DNA of 33,941 bases from an uncultured Mucispirillum sp. (GTDB taxonomy: Bacteria; Chrysiogenota; Deferribacteres; Deferribacterales; Mucispirillaceae): positions 1 through 33,941 of the forward strand of contig CALUWN010000019.1 in the NCBI GenBank assembly GCA_944324495.1. Reading direction: 5' to 3'. Both the position numbers and the translations under genes were made by a program. Each line of letters opens with the position of its first letter. The stretch's first letter is position 1. Of this stretch, positions 23,018 through 32,908 are shown in pieces. The notes under the pieces are model-generated. The model saw only the letters and a list, made by a program, of their open reading frames with translations, was not told the DNA's origin and searched no databases.

Positions 23018-23872
23018 ATGAAAAGATTAGCACTATTGATACTTTTATTATTAATAAGCATAACAGGCTGTAAAAAAGAAAAAGTAAATATTATGAAAGT
23101 GCCTATTGTGGCAGAAGATTTTTATACTCTGCAAAATAATATTACATTAGTCTGCACTCAGATAAATTCTACTATATGTAATTATATTAAAGGGCCTATT
23201 ACTCTCTATTTAAAAGATTCTTTTAATCCGGGCTATATTTTAACTGATGATGAAACAATAATAGCAGAGCAGTTATATAAAAAATTAAACGGTAAAACTC
23301 CAGAGCAGATTATTGAAGAATATAAAAAAATGCTGAAACAAAAGCTTGATGATGATATAAAACGTGATAGAAATGTCACTAAAACTCTTGATAATATTGA
23401 AAAAACATATCAAAGCACTAGGCATTTTGCAAAAAATATTGCTGTAAAAGATATACATACAAGTGTTGGTGATGATAATATTATACAAATTGGATTTACC
23501 ATAGAAAACAATACACCATTTAACATATGGCAGTTTTCTGGTGAAGCAGAATTTTATACAGCAGGTGATACAATGCTTGCACGTTCTAAAGCATTTACAA
23601 AAAAAATAGAGCCATATATACCAAGGGGAGCAAGTACACGCGTTAATATTTATATTAACTCTATACCTGATGAAGATATTAGTTTGGTGCGTGCTGCAAA
23701 AGATTTAACTACGAAAGTTATTGTTACAAGCCTGCATACTGATTCTACTGATAATGCTACTTCTGCTTTAGTGCTTAGCCTGCCCTATTCTTATCATCAT
23801 TTAAGAGAGATGATTGAAGAAAGGGAAAGTATGTATAATGCTACACTTAAAAAAATTGATAATATTTATTAA
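23018..23872 (+). CDS. Lipoprotein of unknown function
   Basis: The product has 284 residues. A leucine-rich signal segment leads to the lipobox SITGC (Cys18), so this should be a membrane-attached lipoprotein. The middle (about 85-145) is highly charged and probably helical or coiled. The C-terminal part (about 150-260) is beta-rich, with IQIGFTIENNTPFNIWQFSGEA resembling domains that compare conserved stretches in FxLYD-like lipoproteins; this is only an impression. GAGG lies 6 bases before the ATG. It is followed after 14 bases by the M3 peptidase, so they may share a transcript. TATAAT at 23000-23005 could be its -10 box. Confidence 0.75.
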   Translation: MKRLALLILLLLISITGCKKEKVNIMKVPIVAEDFYTLQNNITLVCTQINSTICNYIKGPITLYLKDSFNPGYILTDDETIIAEQLYKKLNGKTPEQIIEEYKKMLKQKLDDDIKRDRNVTKTLDNIEKTYQSTRHFAKNIAVKDIHTSVGDDNIIQIGFTIENNTPFNIWQFSGEAEFYTAGDTMLARSKAFTKKIEPYIPRGASTRVNIYINSIPDEDISLVRAAKDLTTKVIVTSLHTDSTDNATSALVLSLPYSYHHLREMIEERESMYNATLKKIDNIY

Positions 23873-23886
23873 TGAGGAGATGAAAT

Positions 23887-25833
23887 ATGTTTGTAGATTT
23901 TCCACTGGATTGTACTAAAAATTCACTTGAAAAAGTAACAAATATAATTGAAGAAAATAAAAAAGAGATAGAAAGATTACTTAGCATAGAAAAGAAAACA
24001 TACCTTAACTTTATGCGTCCATTTATGGAGCTTGATAATAAGTTAAACGAATATTTTACGCCTGTTGCACATTTAAACTCAGTTTGTGACAGCAAAGAAA
24101 CTAGAGAATCTTTTTCCATATGCTTACCTGCTATAAGCGTATATTCTTCAGAACTTTCTCAAAATAAAGCTGTATATGATGCGGTATGCGAAATAGCAAA
24201 AGATGAAAGCTTAACTACTGAGCAGAAAAAAGTAGTTAGTGACAGCTTAATAATGTTTAAGCTTGGCGGTGTTAATTTAGAGGACAGCAAAAAACAAAGG
24301 TTAATAGAAATAAATACACGCCTTTCAGAGCTTTCTGATAATTTTAATAAAAACCTGCTTGATGCAACTAATGCTTTTGAGCTTGTATTAAAAGATGATG
24401 AATTTATTAAAGATATGCCAGAAAGTGATAAAGCAGCAGCAAAAGTTAAAGAAGGTTATAAATTTACACTGCAGGCTCCTTCATATATTGCATTTATGAC
24501 ATACTGCATAAATAGAGAACTTCGTGAAGAAGTGTATAAAGCTTATATGACACGTGCAGCAAATAACAGCAGTATAATAGAAGAAATATTAAAATTAAAA
24601 CATGAAAAAGCTCATATATTAGGCTATAAAAACTACAGGGAAATGCGTAATGAAACCATGAGCTGCCCTAGTGCAGATGATGCATTAAATTTTTTAGAAA
24701 ATTTAAGTAAAAAAGGCAGACCTTATGCTTTAAAAGAATTAAAAGAGTTGCAGGATTTTGCAAAAACTAAAGGTATAGATGATGTACAAAGTTATGATAC
24801 AGCATATCTTTCAAACCTGCTTAAAAAAGAAGTGCTTGATTTTGACAGCCAGCAGTTTATGCCTTATTTTGAAAAAAATAATGTGGTACAGGGGCTTTTC
24901 CTATTTTTACAAAAGCTTTTTAATATTAACTTTCAGGAAGTAAAAGATGTACCATTATGGCATGAAAGTGTGCAGTGCTATGATATATTAGATACTAATA
25001 ATAAACCTTTTGCAAGGCTTTATATTGATTTGGAAGCAAGGCCTGAAAAACGCGGCGGAGCATGGATGAATAACTGGCACACAAGACGAGTTGATGATAA
25101 AGGCGTTACCCATTTAAGCGATGCTTTTATTGTAGCAAACTTTCCACCAGCAAAAGACGGCAACCCTTCCCTTTTACGCCATGATGATGTGCATACACTT
25201 TTCCACGAAGCAGGGCATGCAATTCACCATTTATTTGCAAAATGCAGTGAAAACGATGTTTCAGGTATTAATGGTGTAGAGTGGGATGCTGTTGAGTTTC
25301 CTTCCCAGTTTTTAGAAAACTTTGCTTATGAAGAAAAGGTTTTAAAACTTTTTGCACGCCACTATAAAACTGGTGAAATTATACCTGAAGAATTGATTAA
25401 TAAATTAATAGAAAATAAAAACTTTCAGTCTGGTATGTTTTTAGTACGTCAGCTTGAGTTTGGTATATTTGATTTAAAAATATATGAAAAAGACTACACT
25501 TATGAAGAAGTGCATAATATTATAAAGGAAGTACGTAAAGAAACTGCTGTTATCACCCCACCTGATTATGTAATATTTGAAAATGGGTTCAGCCATATTT
25601 TTGGTGGTGGTTATTCTGCTGGCTATTACAGTTATAAATGGGCGGAAATGCTTTCAGCTGATGCTTATTTAGAGTTTAGCAAACACGGTGTATTTGATGA
25701 AAAAATTGCTAAAAGCTTTAAAGAAAATATTTTAGAAAAAGGCGGAAGCAGCACAATGCAGGAGCTTTTTATAAACTTTATGGGTAGAAAACCAGATGAA
25801 CAAAAACTTTTAGAACTTATGGGTATGAAATAA
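23887..25833 (+). CDS. prlC: M3A-family oligopeptidase, PrlC/OpdA-like
   Basis: Cytoplasmic zinc metallopeptidase that degrades oligopeptides, including cleaved signal peptides. At 648 residues it is slightly shorter than E. coli oligopeptidase A (about 680). The zinc site is clear: His440-Glu441-Ala-Gly-His444 in TLFHEAGHAIHHLF, with Glu470 as third ligand in VEFPSQFLENFAYE, at the same spacing as in PrlC. Upstream, GGAWMNNW and HLSDAFIVANFPP, and downstream HIFGGGYSAGYYSYKWAE, are family-typical. GAGG precedes the ATG closely. No signal peptide. Dcp or thimet-type relatives are alternatives, but the GVEWDAVEFPSQ stretch favours PrlC. Confidence 0.9.
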   Translation: MFVDFPLDCTKNSLEKVTNIIEENKKEIERLLSIEKKTYLNFMRPFMELDNKLNEYFTPVAHLNSVCDSKETRESFSICLPAISVYSSELSQNKAVYDAVCEIAKDESLTTEQKKVVSDSLIMFKLGGVNLEDSKKQRLIEINTRLSELSDNFNKNLLDATNAFELVLKDDEFIKDMPESDKAAAKVKEGYKFTLQAPSYIAFMTYCINRELREEVYKAYMTRAANNSSIIEEILKLKHEKAHILGYKNYREMRNETMSCPSADDALNFLENLSKKGRPYALKELKELQDFAKTKGIDDVQSYDTAYLSNLLKKEVLDFDSQQFMPYFEKNNVVQGLFLFLQKLFNINFQEVKDVPLWHESVQCYDILDTNNKPFARLYIDLEARPEKRGGAWMNNWHTRRVDDKGVTHLSDAFIVANFPPAKDGNPSLLRHDDVHTLFHEAGHAIHHLFAKCSENDVSGINGVEWDAVEFPSQFLENFAYEEKVLKLFARHYKTGEIIPEELINKLIENKNFQSGMFLVRQLEFGIFDLKIYEKDYTYEEVHNIIKEVRKETAVITPPDYVIFENGFSHIFGGGYSAGYYSYKWAEMLSADAYLEFSKHGVFDEKIAKSFKENILEKGGSSTMQELFINFMGRKPDEQKLLELMGMK

Positions 25834-25852
25834 TTAATATATAAATTTTAAA

Positions 25853-25869
25853 GCGTCATCTATTGACGC
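25853..25869 (+). terminator. Weak hairpin after the peptidase gene
   Basis: GCGTCA (25853-25858), loop TCTAT, TGACGC (25864-25869), then ATATATTATA. A short stem, probably only an attenuating terminator. Confidence 0.4.
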
Positions 25870-25916
25870 ATATATTATATATAAGATTATTAAATAACAT
25901 TTTATAAGGAAAATAT

Positions 25917-28547
25917 ATGATTTCATGCCAATATATTCCAGAAAATAAAACTGCTCTTGAATTTATTACAGAAAAAGCAAGAGAGGTTGATTTATATGAA
26001 AATAAAGTATGCCTTATTGTACCAACAGAACGGAACCTTAGGTATTTAGCAGGCTGTGGCTTTCGGTATGTGGATATATTTTCCCTTTCCAACTTTTATA
26101 ATGCAGCAATAGAGTATGAAAAAATACTGCTTCCAAAAGAACTGCGTCCCTACTATCTTTTAAAAGCTGTGCAAAAACTTAGTAAAGATGAAGTATATAC
26201 AGTATTTAAAAGTAATAATGAAGAATTTATAACAAGTTTTTTATCATTTGCTAAAAACTCTAAAAATATATTTGCTTTTTACAGGGAGCTTTTTTCTGAA
26301 AATGTATCAGTTGATGAACTTTCTAAAGCTGCCCTTTATTCTGATTATGAAGCCCAAATCACCATTCTTAATAAACTGTGGGATATATATGTTGAGCTTA
26401 TTCATAATGATAATTATATGGATAAGTGGGAGTCTTTTTCTTCTTTTCAACTAAATGATTTATTTATTGAAAGCTATAATGAATATATATTTTTAATAAA
26501 CGGTTTTCTTACTAAATATGAGCTTTCCTTTATTAAAAAAATTAGCCAAAAACAAAATGTATTAGTGGTATTTAACTATGCAGGAAATCTGCATACGCAG
26601 CATAAAGAGTATGAAAAGTTTTTTGAAACTTCTGCTTTAAAAGATAAAGAGATGCCAGTATTTAGTAATGGTAATACTCAGATTTATGAGTGTGAATCCA
26701 ATCTTTCCCAAATTGAATTAATAACAAAAAAAGCATTTGAAATAAATCAAAAGCATAATATCCCTTTTAATAAAATGGCAGTTGTTATGCCTGATACAAG
26801 CTGTAAACCATACTTTATTATGCTTGATGTCTATAAGCTGTTTGATGTTTCTGCTGGGGATGATATGGCAAACACAAGAACCTATGCTTTAATTGAAAAC
26901 CTTTTAAATATATACGAAGAAATATTAAGCACAAATATGGTTAATATAAAAAGCATTATTAATTTATTATCAGATAGTTTTCTTTTAATGATTGATGAAA
27001 TAAATATGCTGAAAAATAAACTTAATGAAATGCTTGAAGAAAATAAGCTCTATATTACAAAAGATGATTTATTAGAGTTACCATTTATTAAAAATTATTT
27101 TTATGAATTTTTAAATGCTTCTGAAAAAGCAACCATTAATTATGCCATAAATATATACAAATCACTTTTATTTAAGTTAAAAGATTTATTTTCATATGAG
27201 GCTACTAATATTCATAATATTATAATATTAATGGATAAACTGCTCTCCATATATAAAAACATACCAGATATGGTAGATTTTATAGAATCTTCTTATCTTA
27301 TACTTTCTGAGATTGCATCTTTATCCATAGACCTGCCAAAAAGAGAGATTGCTGTAACTGGTATATTAGAAACAAGAAATATGAATTATGATATAATATT
27401 TATGCCATATATGACGGAAGAACTTTTCCCGCCTAAAAGCAGTAAAGACTTATTTATTAATACAGAAATAAGAAACCAGCTTAACCTGCCTACATATATA
27501 GACAGGGAAAACTTAATGAAAAACTACTGTTTTCAGATAATGAGCCATGCACAATTAACTGTTTTTTCATATTCTGATGAATATTCTTCCATTCGCAGAA
27601 GCTCATTTCTTGAAGAACTTATCATTAAATACAACTTAAAAGTAGAATATTTTGCACCAAAAGAAATATCAATGCTAAAAACTGATACATACTATTATAA
27701 TGATAAAAGTGATTACATATCAGTGAAAAAAACTGATGAAATAATAGAAAAACTTAAAAACTTCACCTACTCTGCTTCAGCACTTAATATATATAAAAAA
27801 TGCTCCTTACAGTTTTATTTAAAATATCTTTTAAAAATTGATAAGGAAGTAGAAAGCACTGATATGCTTGATAACCAAATTTTTGGTATAGTTATACATA
27901 ATATATTTAAAGAGCTTGAAGATAATGGTATTACTTCCACTCATACATCGTATTTACAGGAGTTTCAAAAATTATTTTTAAAGCATATTAAAACATATGA
28001 TGCTTATAATTTTAGCAAGGTGGAGCAGTTTATAGCAGGTATCATATATAATAATATTGAAAAAATAGCAGCAGCTGAAAAAAAACATAGAGAAGAAGGC
28101 TTTGAACTTTTAGAGCGTGAAAAGAAAATAAGTGCAACATTTAACGGTTTTAAATTACTGGGCTATCTTGATAAAATAGAAATATGCGATAATAAAATAT
28201 ATGTAACAGACTACAAATATAAAGATGTGGAAAAAATAAAGCCTATTAAAGATAATAAGTTTGATACAAAAGATGATATTCAGCTTCCACTCTATGCTAT
28301 ACTTATAGAAAATGAAATGAAAAAATTGCCTGAAGATATTTTTTATTTCAGTATTAAAGAAGAATTTAAATATTTTTCTGGCTTTGATATGCAGTTTTAT
28401 GAAGAATATAAAAAATATATTTTATTGCTTTTAGAAAGTATCATATCAAAAGATGAAGATTTTATCCAGACAGATAAAACTTCTAATTGTGATTTTTGCC
28501 CATACAATAAAATATGCGGGAGGGATAATGGCTTCTTCGCTAAATAA
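25917..28547 (+). CDS. addB: AddB-like subunit of the AddAB helicase-nuclease
   Basis: Second subunit of a RecBCD-type double-strand-break repair enzyme. In its 876 residues the C-terminal PD-(D/E)xK nuclease is clear: LLGYLDKIEI, then Asp765-Tyr-Lys767 in VTDYKYKD. Four cysteines that form the iron-sulfur staple of AddB nucleases are present at 629 (KKCSLQFYLKYLL), 858, 861 and 867 (NCDFCPYNKIC). The N-terminal helicase-like half begins KVCLIVPTERNLRYL, and I see no Walker A GKT, so it is probably an inactivated helicase, as in other AddB/RexB-type subunits. AAGGA lies 7 bases before the ATG. It overlaps addA by 20 bases. Confidence 0.9.
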   Translation: MISCQYIPENKTALEFITEKAREVDLYENKVCLIVPTERNLRYLAGCGFRYVDIFSLSNFYNAAIEYEKILLPKELRPYYLLKAVQKLSKDEVYTVFKSNNEEFITSFLSFAKNSKNIFAFYRELFSENVSVDELSKAALYSDYEAQITILNKLWDIYVELIHNDNYMDKWESFSSFQLNDLFIESYNEYIFLINGFLTKYELSFIKKISQKQNVLVVFNYAGNLHTQHKEYEKFFETSALKDKEMPVFSNGNTQIYECESNLSQIELITKKAFEINQKHNIPFNKMAVVMPDTSCKPYFIMLDVYKLFDVSAGDDMANTRTYALIENLLNIYEEILSTNMVNIKSIINLLSDSFLLMIDEINMLKNKLNEMLEENKLYITKDDLLELPFIKNYFYEFLNASEKATINYAINIYKSLLFKLKDLFSYEATNIHNIIILMDKLLSIYKNIPDMVDFIESSYLILSEIASLSIDLPKREIAVTGILETRNMNYDIIFMPYMTEELFPPKSSKDLFINTEIRNQLNLPTYIDRENLMKNYCFQIMSHAQLTVFSYSDEYSSIRRSSFLEELIIKYNLKVEYFAPKEISMLKTDTYYYNDKSDYISVKKTDEIIEKLKNFTYSASALNIYKKCSLQFYLKYLLKIDKEVESTDMLDNQIFGIVIHNIFKELEDNGITSTHTSYLQEFQKLFLKHIKTYDAYNFSKVEQFIAGIIYNNIEKIAAAEKKHREEGFELLEREKKISATFNGFKLLGYLDKIEICDNKIYVTDYKYKDVEKIKPIKDNKFDTKDDIQLPLYAILIENEMKKLPEDIFYFSIKEEFKYFSGFDMQFYEEYKKYILLLLESIISKDEDFIQTDKTSNCDFCPYNKICGRDNGFFAK

Positions 28548-31500
28548 ATACAGTAATCTGGCACTAGAAGCATCAGCTGGAACTGGAAAAACATTTCAAC
28601 TTGCTATGCGTGTAGCTGGTATGCTTTTAACAGGTGTTGCTCCCCGTGATATCCTATGCCTTACATTTACTAAAAAAGCAACATCAGAAATGAAAGAGCG
28701 TATTATTAAGTTTATAAACTCTATGGCAGAAAACACAGCTGGTGAAAGTGAAATAGAATTTATTACTCCCCTTATGAAAAAATATGCTGATATGTTACAA
28801 GTTGAATTTTCACCTGCTTTTATTCAGCAAAAAGCAATTGAAGCAAGAAATAATTTATTTGCCCATTTTTCTGAGCTTAATATTAAAACAATTGATTCTT
28901 TTAATAATACAATACTTAGGATATTTCCATTTGAAGCAGGCTTCCGCCCTGATTTTAACTTGGAAAGTGATGAAGTAATTAAGCAAATAAAAAAAGATGC
29001 CTTCTATAATATAATATCAAACATACTAGATGATAATATTTGGAAAGAAATACTAGGTAAAATACACCCTGTATTAGAGATACAAACTCTTAAATTTATA
29101 AGCAAACTGCAAAAATATGCTGAATATACAGTGGATAATATATTAAAACTTGAAAAATCTATAAAGCATTCAAAAGATAAATATGAAATAAATCAAATGC
29201 TTGATGATGCTTTAAAACTGCAAAAAGATATACCTGCATTATGCCAAAGTTTTATGAAAACTTTTGAACCCTCAACTCTTAATGCAAACCAACTAAAAAC
29301 TTATGAAAAACTTAAATCTAATAAAATTATAGAGCTTGCAAAAAATAACTTAATAAAAGAAGAAAATCTCTTACTTGCATCATCATTTAAAAAATACGAA
29401 TTTAGCCCAAAACAATATGATTTGCAGGCAAATATAAGGCAGGAAATACAAAAATACTATTTATTAATAGGCCATATTATTACAAGCCTTGCACTTAATT
29501 TAGGCAGTATGCTTTATGAAAAAGTAAAAGAGATTAAAAAAGCAAAAAATATACTAACATACAGCGATATTAGTGAAGAAGTATATTATATGCTTTCCTA
29601 TGAGTTTTCTCATATTGATAGAAATTATCTATATTTTAGGCTTGATAGTAGAATAAACCACCTTTTAATAGATGAATTTCAAGATACTTCTATTTCCCAG
29701 TGGCTTTCATTAAAGCCACTGGCTGAAGAAGCTATGGCTGGTATTGGTCAGCATGATAAAATAGGCAGTTTTTTCTATGTTGGTGACCCAAAGCAAAACA
29801 TATACAGGTTTCGTGATGGAAGCTCCTCACTTTTTAGAACACTTTTAAATGAATATAAAGATAAACTTACTTCCCAAACATTGGATATAAACTACAGAAG
29901 TGGCAGTAATATTGTAGAATTTGTAAACAATATATCACAAAATATATATGCAACAAATAAAGAGCTTTTTTCCATATTTAATATACACCAAAAAGCAGCA
30001 GAAAAAAACGGTGAAGGTTATGTGGAAGTAACCTATGAAAGCGATGAAAAAGATGTAGAATACAAATATTACCAAACATACACACTATCAAAAATAGAAG
30101 AATGTTTAAAGGCTGGTTATAATTATAAAGATATTGCAGTTTTAACGGTTTCTAATGACCATGGTGGAGAATTAATTGACTATTTAGAAAGTAAAAATAT
30201 CCCCGTTCAAGTAGAAACTTCAGCAAGCCTAACAGATTCCAACGTATTTAAAATAATCACTGCTCTTGCATATTTTATTGAAACAGATGATTACTTTGCA
30301 TACTATACATATGCTTACTCATTTCCAAAAGCTCTTAACCTGTCTCAGTTAGAAGATGCACAAAACTTAAAAAGAGATATGGCAAGAATAAAAAACTACC
30401 TTGAAAATATAAAAGATTTTTCTATTTTTGAAAAAATATTATATTTAGTAGATAAGCTTGATTTACAAAATAGATTTCATTCAAGCCCAGATTTATACGC
30501 TGTAATAGATATTATGGAATCAGCTGCGTATGGTGAAAAAAATATTAATATGTTTTTAGAAAAAGTTTATAATACTGCTTATGATAAACAGTCACTTTCA
30601 ACTGATAATAAAAACGCTGTTACTGTTATGACAATACATAAATCAAAAGGATTACAGTTTCCTGTAGTAATTTTACCAAACCTTGCAAGGAGTATAAAGC
30701 TTGATGCTGGTAAAACCCCACTTTTTATATCTGATAATGAAGAATTTGGTGCTTCATTATTATGCTATTCATATAAAAAAGACATAAAAAACTTCCTGCA
30801 AAATACTAAGGCAGAAGAATATATGGATAAAGAAAATCAGCTTATACTGCAAGACAGCATTAATATGCTTTATGTGGCTATGACAAGAGCAGAACAATCA
30901 CTTTTTATCAACTGCAAACCTATTAAGCAGGAAATAAATAACTTATCCCAATATTTATCTCAATTTGTATTAGAAAACATAAAAAAAGGTACATTAAAAG
31001 CAGTGCAAAAAGAGGAAGTAAAAGTTAAAGAAAGCATAAAAATTAATGTGGAAATAGAGAAAGAAAAATCTTTTGGTATAGAACAGGCCTATTTTGATGA
31101 TGAAAATAAAGAAACACTAAGCTATGAAGCAACACTTTTTGGCTCATGTTTACACGCTGGGCTTAATATGCTTGATTATAACAATACTTCAAGCATACTT
31201 GCTGCTCAAAAACATATTAAAGCCCACTATGGTGCTTTACTTAGTGAAAACAATATGGAGCTAATTACAAAACATCTGCATAATGTATATAATAATAAAA
31301 AATGGCAGGAACTTTTTAAAGGCCGAGTATTTAAAGAAAGGCATATTGGTATAAATAACAGCCTTTATGCTGTAGATATATACAGTGAATTTGATGATAA
31401 AATAATATTAATGGACTATAAAACAGGCCATATTGATGAAAAACGTATGGAAGAATACAGCAAAAAAATGCGTAAATATTCATCAATATTAGAAAAAGTA

Positions 31501-31566
31501 TATAATAAAAAAGTTGAAACCTTTATTTTCCATATAGAAACTGGTGAAATAATATTAACAAAATAA
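28528..31566 (+). CDS. addA: AddA-like UvrD-family helicase-nuclease
   Basis: Motor and nuclease subunit of AddAB, active in recombinational repair. The start at 28528 is chosen because GGGAGG lies 4 bases before it; an open frame extends 25 codons further upstream, but only inside addB. In 1012 residues the superfamily-1 helicase motifs are in order: Walker A ASAGTGKT (15-22), IDEFQDTS, VGDPKQNIYRFRDGS, LDINYRSG, VTVMTIHKSKGLQFP and MLYVAMTRAEQSL. The C-terminal nuclease has GSCLHAGL and Asp963-Tyr-Lys965-Thr-Gly. It overlaps addB by 20 bases, implying coupled translation and 1:1 synthesis. Confidence 0.93.
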   Translation: MASSLNKYSNLALEASAGTGKTFQLAMRVAGMLLTGVAPRDILCLTFTKKATSEMKERIIKFINSMAENTAGESEIEFITPLMKKYADMLQVEFSPAFIQQKAIEARNNLFAHFSELNIKTIDSFNNTILRIFPFEAGFRPDFNLESDEVIKQIKKDAFYNIISNILDDNIWKEILGKIHPVLEIQTLKFISKLQKYAEYTVDNILKLEKSIKHSKDKYEINQMLDDALKLQKDIPALCQSFMKTFEPSTLNANQLKTYEKLKSNKIIELAKNNLIKEENLLLASSFKKYEFSPKQYDLQANIRQEIQKYYLLIGHIITSLALNLGSMLYEKVKEIKKAKNILTYSDISEEVYYMLSYEFSHIDRNYLYFRLDSRINHLLIDEFQDTSISQWLSLKPLAEEAMAGIGQHDKIGSFFYVGDPKQNIYRFRDGSSSLFRTLLNEYKDKLTSQTLDINYRSGSNIVEFVNNISQNIYATNKELFSIFNIHQKAAEKNGEGYVEVTYESDEKDVEYKYYQTYTLSKIEECLKAGYNYKDIAVLTVSNDHGGELIDYLESKNIPVQVETSASLTDSNVFKIITALAYFIETDDYFAYYTYAYSFPKALNLSQLEDAQNLKRDMARIKNYLENIKDFSIFEKILYLVDKLDLQNRFHSSPDLYAVIDIMESAAYGEKNINMFLEKVYNTAYDKQSLSTDNKNAVTVMTIHKSKGLQFPVVILPNLARSIKLDAGKTPLFISDNEEFGASLLCYSYKKDIKNFLQNTKAEEYMDKENQLILQDSINMLYVAMTRAEQSLFINCKPIKQEINNLSQYLSQFVLENIKKGTLKAVQKEEVKVKESIKINVEIEKEKSFGIEQAYFDDENKETLSYEATLFGSCLHAGLNMLDYNNTSSILAAQKHIKAHYGALLSENNMELITKHLHNVYNNKKWQELFKGRVFKERHIGINNSLYAVDIYSEFDDKIILMDYKTGHIDEKRMEEYSKKMRKYSSILEKVYNKKVETFIFHIETGEIILTK

Positions 31567-31609
31567 TTTATTTTGTCGTATTATTTTAAAGTTTAATTAT
31601 AAATTCATA

Positions 31610-31637
31610 TTGATTTTTCATTTTTTTTATATAATAT
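31610..31637 (+). promoter_or_regulatory. Promoter of the gene at 31645 (possibly leaderless)
   Basis: TTGATT (31610-31615), 16-base spacer, TAATAT (31632-31637). The predicted start (31644-31645) coincides with the ATG; no Shine-Dalgarno is present. Confidence 0.5.
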
Positions 31638-31644
31638 TTATCAT

Positions 31645-32394
31645 ATGAAGGTGTGCTTATCATTATTGATAATTATTACAGTTTGTTTATGTCTTTATAT
31701 ACCATGCTTTGCAGCAGATGATGATGTTATTAAAGGCAGTGTTGCTTTATCTCTTGATGATGAAGCAGAAGAAAGCATTGATACTGAGCTTGATGATGCA
31801 AATGCAGTATATTATTCTGCTGAAAAAAATTATGGTGAAGAAATTGTTGAGCGGTATGTTAATAAAAGTGACCTTTTAGGGTATCTTGACAGCCCATATG
31901 TTTCACCATTTAGTTCAATGATAGCAGGTAACACATTATCAACATACGCTCTTCCATATTACGGTAATATTACATACTATGGTGACCAAAACTCGCCTCT
32001 TTCACGTTTCAGCACTGGGCTTACTAGGTTTACTACTAAGAGTATGTATATTTTTGATAAGGTAGGTATAGAAAATACTCTTTTAGCTAACGATATATCA
32101 AATATACTGCTTAACTCGTTACTTAGTTATTTTACAGGCAACATATTTGGCTTAAATATATGGGGCTCATCTGATATATCTTATACTTCAGGTTTTGAAG
32201 CAATTATCAGACCTTTTAGAAATATGGCTTTTTCGTATTCTTATATGACAGAACAAAATATGAATATGACTACTTTTCAATTTAAGTTTGGATATAATAG
32301 AAATGGCAATCTAGCAGTAATCAACGCCCATTCTTTTGGTGATAACACCCCTGTAAATACCACAACTGGTGTTGAATGGCAGTTTTATTTCTAA
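31645..32394 (+). CDS. Exported protein, probable outer-membrane beta-barrel
   Basis: The product has 249 residues. A cleavable signal peptide (about 1-24, ending CFAAD) is followed by an acidic linker (DDEAEESIDTELDD) and a Gly/Tyr/Ser/Asn-rich part with alternating hydrophobic residues. The C-terminus reads TTTGVEWQFYF; a terminal aromatic Phe with alternating hydrophobics is the recognition signal for BAM-inserted barrels. An internal stretch (SDISYTSGFEAIIRPFRNMAFSY) looks like strand-turn-strand. There is no recognised family. No ribosome site; the promoter touches the ATG. It follows addA by 78 bases but appears to have its own promoter. Confidence 0.7.
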   Translation: MKVCLSLLIIITVCLCLYIPCFAADDDVIKGSVALSLDDEAEESIDTELDDANAVYYSAEKNYGEEIVERYVNKSDLLGYLDSPYVSPFSSMIAGNTLSTYALPYYGNITYYGDQNSPLSRFSTGLTRFTTKSMYIFDKVGIENTLLANDISNILLNSLLSYFTGNIFGLNIWGSSDISYTSGFEAIIRPFRNMAFSYSYMTEQNMNMTTFQFKFGYNRNGNLAVINAHSFGDNTPVNTTTGVEWQFYF

Positions 32395-32395
32395 G

Positions 32396-32908
32396 CTAAA
32401 TACGTGCAAACATCTCGCCTATCTGCCTGTGGTTAATTATCCTGTATGAAATTATACCCATTAAAACCCCTGTTATTACAGCAGATAAAAGCAGTATTCC
32501 TGTATAGTTTGTATAAAGCAGACCTTTTATATAAAAAATACTTACAATAACAATCTGGGTTGCCATATGTGCTACTGCCCCTATTACGCTTATTGTTACC
32601 ACACTTAAACTATTTTTAAAAAGTTTATAAGTTATATACATAAATAAAAATGATATTAATGTGGCAGGCACACTTAAAGAAAACTTAAAAACAATATTAG
32701 CAGAAAATATAGGAACTATAAATGCTTTTAATAATGCCAAAAGTAAGGCATAATTTGCCCCAGCAAGATATATCATTATAAGTATAGGCACATTTGAAAG
32801 CCCAAGACGGATTGCAGGCACAGGGCTTGGTATAAAGTTTTCTATTACACCTAATATTATACTAATAGAAGCCATTAACCCTGTTAAAATGTATATATTT
32901 ATTTTCAT
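32396..32908 (-). CDS. Gx transporter family membrane protein (Hpre_diP_synt_I)
   Basis: A 170-residue integral membrane protein of the family once named heptaprenyl diphosphate synthase component I and now called Gx transporter. The N-terminus GVIENFIPSPVPAIRLGLSN is the family hallmark, as is the AGANYALLLALLKAF helix; five to six helices follow. Members resemble S-components of ECF vitamin transporters, so a transport role in cofactor or isoprenoid metabolism is likely but unproven. The start overlaps the stop of the NusG-II gene (ATGA), as expected for this conserved pair. Confidence 0.85.
   Translation of the reverse strand: MKINIYILTGLMASISIILGVIENFIPSPVPAIRLGLSNVPILIMIYLAGANYALLLALLKAFIVPIFSANIVFKFSLSVPATLISFLFMYITYKLFKNSLSVVTISVIGAVAHMATQIVIVSIFYIKGLLYTNYTGILLLSAVITGVLMGIISYRIINHRQIGEMFARI

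Noticed and set aside
28453-28527. N-terminal extension of AddA inside addB
   Set aside because: The extra 25 residues are encoded over the addB iron-sulfur cysteines; GGGAGG clearly marks the later ATG.
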